Origin: Rhodospirillaceae bacterium
GTDB lineage: Bacteria > Pseudomonadota > Alphaproteobacteria > Micavibrionales > UBA2020
Reading direction: 5' to 3'
Assembly (NCBI GenBank): GCA_003524565.1
Contig: DQGU01000190.1
Coordinates: forward strand, 1 to 6,499
Length of the DNA: 6,499 nucleotides
Positions 6,411-6,499 of the stretch are shown one piece after another (the first letter of the stretch is position 1; each line of letters begins with the position of its first letter). Position numbers and translations under genes: made by a program. The notes beneath the pieces were generated by a model that ran no database searches, was not told the DNA's origin, and worked only from the letters and a program-made list of their open reading frames with translations.

Positions 6411-6499
6411 ACCATATCGACATCACACCGGACATCACGCGCGCAATCGACGCGCCGCTGGCAGAACACGGGCTTGTTTTCGGCAAGTTCATGCCCCCC
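6407..6499 (+). CDS. Probable NadR-type NMN adenylyltransferase-like protein (5' end only)
   Basis: Only the first 31 codons are present; the gene runs off the window. The start ATG overlaps the stop of the NRPS-kinase gene as ATGA, with AGGAA at 6391-6395 as a somewhat distant ribosome binding site (11 bases). Residues 22-31 read GLVFGKFMPP, which matches the first strand and loop of the NadR-type nucleotidyltransferase fold. In that family the loop continues into the H-x-G-H ATP-binding motif, which would lie just beyond the window. Such enzymes transfer AMP to NMN to make NAD. The preceding roughly 20 residues show no helix-turn-helix, so it would not be a full NadR repressor. A related cytidylyltransferase-fold enzyme acting on another phosphate ester remains possible. 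Following a NadR-like kinase domain, the call is well supported by context, but the sequence is short. Confidence 0.7.
   Translation, partial: MNHIDITPDITRAIDAPLAEHGLVFGKFMPP

Larger units (their letters stand above)
156..6499 (+). other. Four-gene operon for a reduced, amidated and possibly nucleotidylated small molecule
   Basis: All four genes are on the same strand with gaps of 20 bp, 10 bp and a 4-bp overlap. No terminator or promoter-like break lies between them, and each has a ribosome binding site next to or inside the preceding gene. The gene set is dehydrogenase, amidotransferase, A-T-R reductase with kinase, and probable adenylyltransferase. This is biosynthetic rather than housekeeping in character. 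The operon continues past the right edge, so transport, resistance or further tailoring genes may be missing from view. Confidence 0.75.

Noticed and set aside
1..6499. CRISPR array, tRNA, rRNA, insertion sequence or attachment site
   Set aside because: No regularly spaced repeats, tRNA-like cloverleaf, rRNA signature, transposase motif or terminal inverted repeats were seen. Nearly all of the window is occupied by four packed genes.

Overview
The window holds the left end and most of a compact, single-strand (+) gene cluster that looks like a small-molecule biosynthetic operon in a GC-rich bacterium. The codon style (heavy GCC, CGC and GGC use) and the gene families suit a Pseudomonadota genome, possibly an alphaproteobacterium. 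This taxonomic guess is weak because no RNA gene or taxonomic marker is present.

Layout: positions 1-155 are intergenic. They contain a plausible intrinsic terminator (20-47) that would close an upstream transcription unit, then an AT-rich block (about 60-119) with a perfect inverted repeat and an extra half-site, which is the likely promoter/operator of the operon. Four genes follow, tightly packed in one direction: (1) a zinc-dependent MDR-family alcohol/polyol dehydrogenase (156-1088); (2) an AsnB-type glutamine-dependent amidotransferase (1109-3022); (3) a 1125-residue enzyme with the domain order adenylation, carrier protein, thioester reductase, NadR-like nucleoside kinase (3033-6410); (4) the first 31 codons of a gene (6407-6499, cut by the window end) whose last visible residues match the start of a NadR-type NMN adenylyltransferase. 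The gaps are 20 bp, 10 bp and a 4-bp ATGA overlap, so co-transcription and coupled translation are likely.

How they could work together (inference): the NRPS-like enzyme has no condensation domain. It should activate one amino acid, load it on its carrier domain and release it reductively as an amino aldehyde or alcohol. The MDR dehydrogenase could interconvert alcohol and carbonyl, and the AsnB homologue could add an amide from glutamine. The notable part is the nucleotide chemistry. A ribosylnicotinamide-kinase-like domain is fused directly to the end of the reductase domain, and a probable NMN-adenylyltransferase-like protein is encoded immediately downstream with overlapping translation. 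These are the two catalytic halves of NadR, separated and in reversed order. The cluster may therefore phosphorylate and then nucleotidylate a ribosylated or hydroxylated product, making an NAD-like or adenylylated metabolite; alternatively it may supply NAD(P)H cofactor to the reductase. I know of no described pathway with this architecture, but I could not search for one.
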